31,104 nucleotides of DNA from a virus. The notes beneath the pieces are model-generated. The model ran no database searches. It saw only the letters and a list, made by a program, of their open reading frames with translations, and was not told the origin of the DNA. Made by a program: the position numbers and the translations under genes. Shown here one piece after another: positions 27,974 through 31,104 of the stretch (position 1 is the first letter of the stretch; each line of letters begins with the position of its first letter). Location of the stretch: positions 1-31,104 of IMG/VR virus record IMGVR_UViG_3300047548_000747. One strand, written 5' to 3'.

Positions 27974-30775
27974 TCAAAACGGCTTGAAGTCTGCCAACTC
28001 CGCCCCGTCTGCCTGTTTTGCCTTTTCCTCCTCCTCCGGCTGGTGGGAGAACGGCTTGAATTCGATGCGGGGAACGATCGTCCACCTGTTGACGGATTTG
28101 CCCGCTCGGATCAATTTCCCTGTCACGCCTGGGATGCGGCGGAGGATGATGTCGATGCGTTTGCCCCGCCACTCGTTGGGCAACAGGTAGCGAAGGACTG
28201 CCGATTTCTGGATCATGACCACTTCCGGCGTCACCTGCAGCCCACAGGCCAGCAGGGCGTCTGATGCTTCGCCGTCGGAGAATGCGGATTCGATGAGCGA
28301 AGAGACCGGAGCGGTGCGCCCGCCCGGCAGCCTCACCTGAGCGGTGGCGATAGCCTCAATCAACTCCGCCGAGTCGCTCTGCACCTGGTCTGTTTCCGGG
28401 ATGGCCCCCAGAGCCGCTACGAAGAGCGCCAACGCGTCGGAGTCAGGCATCCCGACGGATGTAGCGTACATTGCCACTGGAACCGCGTAGGACTCGCACA
28501 CGCGGCCGTGGACGTTTTGGGGCCGGTTGTCCATCAGAAACTCAACAAGGCGTCTGGCGGGCCTCACAGACAACAAGGCGACGGCCATCAATTTCTGCCC
28601 CAGCGCGGCGAGGTCTTCGTAGCTGGGTAATTCGATTTTCCCGGAACGGCTCAATTCGCAAACAATGAAACGGCTCGTGTCCGCCTCGCCCACCAGCCCG
28701 GACTCGATCGCCGCACACCAGAATATGTGCTGCAGCCGGAAGGCAATATGCGAGTGCTGAGATGCGGTCCCGCGGAATGACTCGTCCCCGCGGCCGGAGG
28801 CGCGAACCATTTCGAGAATGCGTGGGCGGTCGGCCGCCTTCTCCAGCTCGTCGCAGATCGCAATTCGTCCCGACGCCCCGATGTACTGGCGTATCCCAGC
28901 CGCGGAGGAGTTGCTGCTCATTTTGCAGAGTCGGCCAAACACCTGAGCCAATGCCTTCAGCAGCGTCGTTTTGCCCGAATACGCCTGGCCGATCAGAAAC
29001 ACCTGCGGGCGCCATTTCCACAGCGTTTGCGTCCACGTGGCGAGAACCAGACCTGTGAGCACCTCCGGCCATGCGTGGGATGCGTGCCCGTAATTGAACT
29101 TGTTAAACACGTTGTGCAGCTGGAACACCTCGTCCACATACAACCGCCCCGGCTCCGCGTTGACGCTCCCGATTGCCGCTTGTGTCCGCCGCAAATCGAT
29201 CCAGTTGCAGCGGTCGCCTACGTCGAAGGCTTCGCCGCAGAATACGGGGTTGCTGCTCACCTGAAGCATGGGCGTTCCGTTGAGGATGCCGAGTCGTTTG
29301 CTGGTGCACACCACAAGGCTGCCGTGATGCTCCCAGATGCCGACCCCGCGTTTCTCGTCCTCCGTCGTGTTGTTGCTGGCCACCGCGGCAATGGCGGTCC
29401 GGATCTCCGTCAGGGCGTAGTCCCCAGCGTCCGCTGACGTGCCGCGGACGTGGCGAATGACTTTGTGGCCACCCGCTTGGATCAACGCCTCGTACTTCAG
29501 AGCCCCAACGTCCCTGATCGTCGTGAACCTCTGCGTGCATTCACTGAAGATCTCCACCGCCCCGCCGTCTTGCTGGGATACGTGGGTGATGCCACATTTT
29601 GCCAGCACAGCCTGATAATACCGCAGCCAGTCGGGCGAGTTCTCCGGGTCGTCGTCTTCTGCCTCCGGCGTTTCCGCTGCCGGCTGGGATACCGGAAGCG
29701 GCGCGGGCTGGTGCGGCTGCCGAACGGGTGGGGTGTACTTGTCGTCGCGAAGGAGTCGCCCACGTTCGCCAGCGACTTTGTCGGCGTCCTCCAATTTGTG
29801 CAGCAGTTCCGCCGTGGTCCATGGTGGTTCACATTTCTGGTTCCAAGTCTCCAGCAGTTCGAGAGCGTCGGGGACCGGCAGCCCGAAGTCGAGAACGAGC
29901 ACGCACGCTGCGTGGAATGTCTTGTCATGCCCGGACTCGCCACTGACTGCCGGCGGTACTTTCTCCAGATATTTCGCCGCACGATCCACCACCGACTTCC
30001 GCGGCCGCGGTCGTTTCTCCTGTTTCGCCGCCGTAGCGTCCGCTGGCGCGTCTGCCCCTAATGCCTGAATCTTCTGCCACGGAACCTGCCGGATCTCGTC
30101 AGGGACGCGGTGGAGCGTTGCCACGCGGTGCGGGCGGTCTGGCGTGCTGTCGCCCTTGCGTGCCACCGTGCCGTACAGTTTGCAGACCCGAGCGGCATTG
30201 AAGACTTTGGTGTCGATCGTCACCGCCGCCGTGCTGAATTTCGCCGCCAACGCCCGCAATGCGTTGCGGATTGTGCCCTTCGTTTCCTCATCGTTCTCCG
30301 CGTCAGTCATCCAGTGAAGGTGCCACCCGTTGCCGCTGCAGCACACCACCGGGGCGGGCCACCCCTGAGACACTAAATACTTCGCGACTTCCGCGGCCGT
30401 CAGTTGGGCCGCTTTCCATTCGCTTTCGGACGACGATATTCCCGCGGGCCGGACTGGATCGCAGTCGACAAAAAACCACCGCCGCCGGATCACGTCTGCA
30501 TCGTTCACGGTTGCGTCGATGCGTTCGGCGAAGCGGTTGAGCGCCCGCGCCGTCACCGCCGCGTTGAATGGGTTGAGAACGAAGTAGATGCCGCTGTTCC
30601 GCGGATGGTTTGCGTATTGCCCGACGGCACTCGCCGCTTGTTCGTAGTTCGTCCAATATCCTGCATCGGTGCGGCTCTTGCTGCCGAAGGCGTTCAACAC
30701 CCGGATCTCCACAGCCTCACCGCCGCCAAACACCTGCAGCGTTCTCAATACCGTTTCCCTGTTGTACGTCAACAC
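27974..30775 (-). CDS. Primase-helicase (PrimPol plus AAA/SF3-type helicase)
   Basis: A 933-residue protein. The N-terminal half is PrimPol-like: RRWFFVDCDPVRPAG with the DxD pair (about 104-106), and SGNGWHLHW (about 147-155), the His of the nucleotide site. A linker rich in Pro/Gln/Glu (about 345-385) follows. The helicase has Walker A GQAYSGKT (about 596-603) and Walker B AICDE (about 639-643). It would prime and unwind phage DNA. I chose the GTG at 30775 (AGGAG seven bases ahead), because the longer frame from 30826 begins inside a terminator hairpin. It is the replication protein of this segment. Confidence 0.85.
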   Translation of the reverse strand: MLTYNRETVLRTLQVFGGGEAVEIRVLNAFGSKSRTDAGYWTNYEQAASAVGQYANHPRNSGIYFVLNPFNAAVTARALNRFAERIDATVNDADVIRRRWFFVDCDPVRPAGISSSESEWKAAQLTAAEVAKYLVSQGWPAPVVCCSGNGWHLHWMTDAENDEETKGTIRNALRALAAKFSTAAVTIDTKVFNAARVCKLYGTVARKGDSTPDRPHRVATLHRVPDEIRQVPWQKIQALGADAPADATAAKQEKRPRPRKSVVDRAAKYLEKVPPAVSGESGHDKTFHAACVLVLDFGLPVPDALELLETWNQKCEPPWTTAELLHKLEDADKVAGERGRLLRDDKYTPPVRQPHQPAPLPVSQPAAETPEAEDDDPENSPDWLRYYQAVLAKCGITHVSQQDGGAVEIFSECTQRFTTIRDVGALKYEALIQAGGHKVIRHVRGTSADAGDYALTEIRTAIAAVASNNTTEDEKRGVGIWEHHGSLVVCTSKRLGILNGTPMLQVSSNPVFCGEAFDVGDRCNWIDLRRTQAAIGSVNAEPGRLYVDEVFQLHNVFNKFNYGHASHAWPEVLTGLVLATWTQTLWKWRPQVFLIGQAYSGKTTLLKALAQVFGRLCKMSSNSSAAGIRQYIGASGRIAICDELEKAADRPRILEMVRASGRGDESFRGTASQHSHIAFRLQHIFWCAAIESGLVGEADTSRFIVCELSRSGKIELPSYEDLAALGQKLMAVALLSVRPARRLVEFLMDNRPQNVHGRVCESYAVPVAMYATSVGMPDSDALALFVAALGAIPETDQVQSDSAELIEAIATAQVRLPGGRTAPVSSLIESAFSDGEASDALLACGLQVTPEVVMIQKSAVLRYLLPNEWRGKRIDIILRRIPGVTGKLIRAGKSVNRWTIVPRIEFKPFSHQPEEEEKAKQADGAELADFKPF

Positions 30776-30782
30776 GTCGTAT

Positions 30783-30787
30783 CTCCT
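30783..30787 (-). promoter_or_regulatory. Primase ribosome binding site
   Basis: AGGAG on the minus strand, seven bases before the GTG at 30775. It fixes the start codon and lies only 8 bases after the T-run of the terminator. Confidence 0.7.
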
Positions 30788-30795
30788 GAGTCGAC

Positions 30796-30835
30796 AAAAA
30801 AACCCCGGCGCGTGGTGGTTCGTCACGCGCCGGGG
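30796..30835 (-). terminator. Strong intrinsic terminator in the primase leader
   Basis: On the minus strand, CCCCGGCGCGTG (30835-30824) and CACGCGCCGGGG (30814-30803) form a perfect 12-bp stem with a 9-base loop, followed by seven T (30802-30796). The primase ribosome binding site follows after 8 bases, so the terminator stops transcripts from the right just before the primase start. Confidence 0.85.
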
Positions 30836-30913
30836 CGAAGATCCGGCTGCCGTCGCGGCCGGGGAATCAGGTTGTCTCTGCAGTCACCGGGAACCACTCC
30901 AGCAGCCGCAGCG

Positions 30914-30961
30914 TTAATGTATCAAATGGCACCCACACACTATCATGCTATTGCCAAGCAT
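30914..30961 (-). CDS. Possible 15-residue leader peptide
   Basis: AGGAG with a five-base spacer stands before an ATG (30961) opening the short frame MLGNSMIVCGCHLIH, stop TAA at 30914. It lies in the transcribed leader between the truncated gene and the primase terminator, the usual place of an attenuator leader peptide, and overlaps an inverted repeat. It may be chance; the composition has no run of one amino acid. Confidence 0.25.
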   Translation of the reverse strand: MLGNSMIVCGCHLIH

Positions 30962-30967
30962 GGGTGC
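30929..30967 (-). repeat. Inverted repeat in the primase leader
   Basis: GCACC (30929-30933) faces GGTGC (30963-30967), and inner arms CATGCT (30944-30949) and AGCATG (30957-30962) enclose seven bases. A bulged hairpin forms just after the stop of the truncated gene. It includes the start of the possible leader peptide, so folding could hide it. Confidence 0.5.
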
Positions 30968-30986
30968 TCCTGCCGCCAGTGGAATC

Positions 30987-31103
30987 TCATAGCTGGTGCT
31001 CGGCAGGTTGCTCCAGTGTGTTAAGTTTTTGATATTCATTCAATGCCCACATCATCAGCCCGCGTTTCCTATTTCCGCCGGCAATTTTGATCCAACGGTC
31101 TGC
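30987..31103 (-). CDS. Truncated gene at the window edge (C-terminus only)
   Basis: The last 38 residues of a protein continue into the right edge of the window: basic sequence with DRWIKIAGGNRKRGLMMW and LNEYQKLNTLEQPAEHQ, then a stop at 30987. Codon usage and regular charge favour a real gene. The N-terminus is outside the window, so no function can be given. Confidence 0.55.
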   Translation of the reverse strand, partial: ADRWIKIAGGNRKRGLMMWALNEYQKLNTLEQPAEHQL

Positions 31104-31104
31104 G

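Noticed and set aside
27713-28264. Plus-strand frame across the TGTAAC array and primase end
   Set aside because: Its first part is the repeat array and pyrimidine tract, the rest antisense to primase; no start signal.
30776-30826. Seventeen-codon N-terminal extension of the primase from 30826
   Set aside because: The extension lies inside the terminator hairpin and its T-run; the GTG at 30775 has a good ribosome binding site and gives the expected N-terminus.
30867-30938. 23-codon minus-strand frame (GTG start) before the primase terminator
   Set aside because: Protein-like in composition but with no ribosome binding site; the region is better described as leader.

Overview
This window reads as the late-gene block of a tailed double-stranded DNA phage or prophage with a lambda-like packaging and head layout and a non-contractile (siphovirus-type) tail. 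All but one of the supported genes lie on the minus strand, so transcription runs from high to low coordinates, and most neighbours overlap by ATGA, GTGA or TAATG, which suggests translational coupling. Several features point to a Planctomycetota host: high GC, frequent GTG starts, a Cys-rich domain that I associate with planctomycete phage-like loci, and Cys-rich tail-end proteins. This host call is an inference from sequence style and remembered family membership, not a search.

Reading along the minus strand: a truncated gene at the right edge; a strong intrinsic terminator placed directly before a large primase-helicase (27974-30775); a 330-base non-coding stretch with about ten TGTAAC sites in both orientations (origin or operator candidate); a small unknown gene, a DUF1353 protein, a nuclease of the SNase family and an exported trypsin-like protease; a run of small unknown and membrane proteins that may be the lysis region; then a receptor-contact module (YadA/Hep-Hag-type fibre, small beta-rich fibres, a BppU-like protein). 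After a 270-base gap with TTAGGGT repeats come a ParB-methyltransferase fusion, terminase small and large subunits, a zinc-ribbon protein, a gpW-like connector, the portal, and one ORF joining prohead protease, scaffold and major capsid. A jelly-roll-like protein, head-tail connectors, tail tube, tape measure and tail-tip/hub proteins follow.

The block ends with two Cys-rich proteins, a Cys-domain/phosphoribosyltransferase/HAD fusion, a SAM methyltransferase and a small membrane protein. These meet a lone plus-strand gene (335-598), which is bracketed by two pairs of 20-bp-spaced palindromes and preceded by 11-bp iteron-like repeats and an 86-bp-period duplication.

No integrase, repressor, endolysin, tRNA, CRISPR array or attachment site was recognised. 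The most interesting leads are the internal start inside the protease-capsid ORF, the terminator in the primase leader, the repeat arrays around the plus-strand gene and before the 27.6 kb gene, and the PRTase-HAD cassette.
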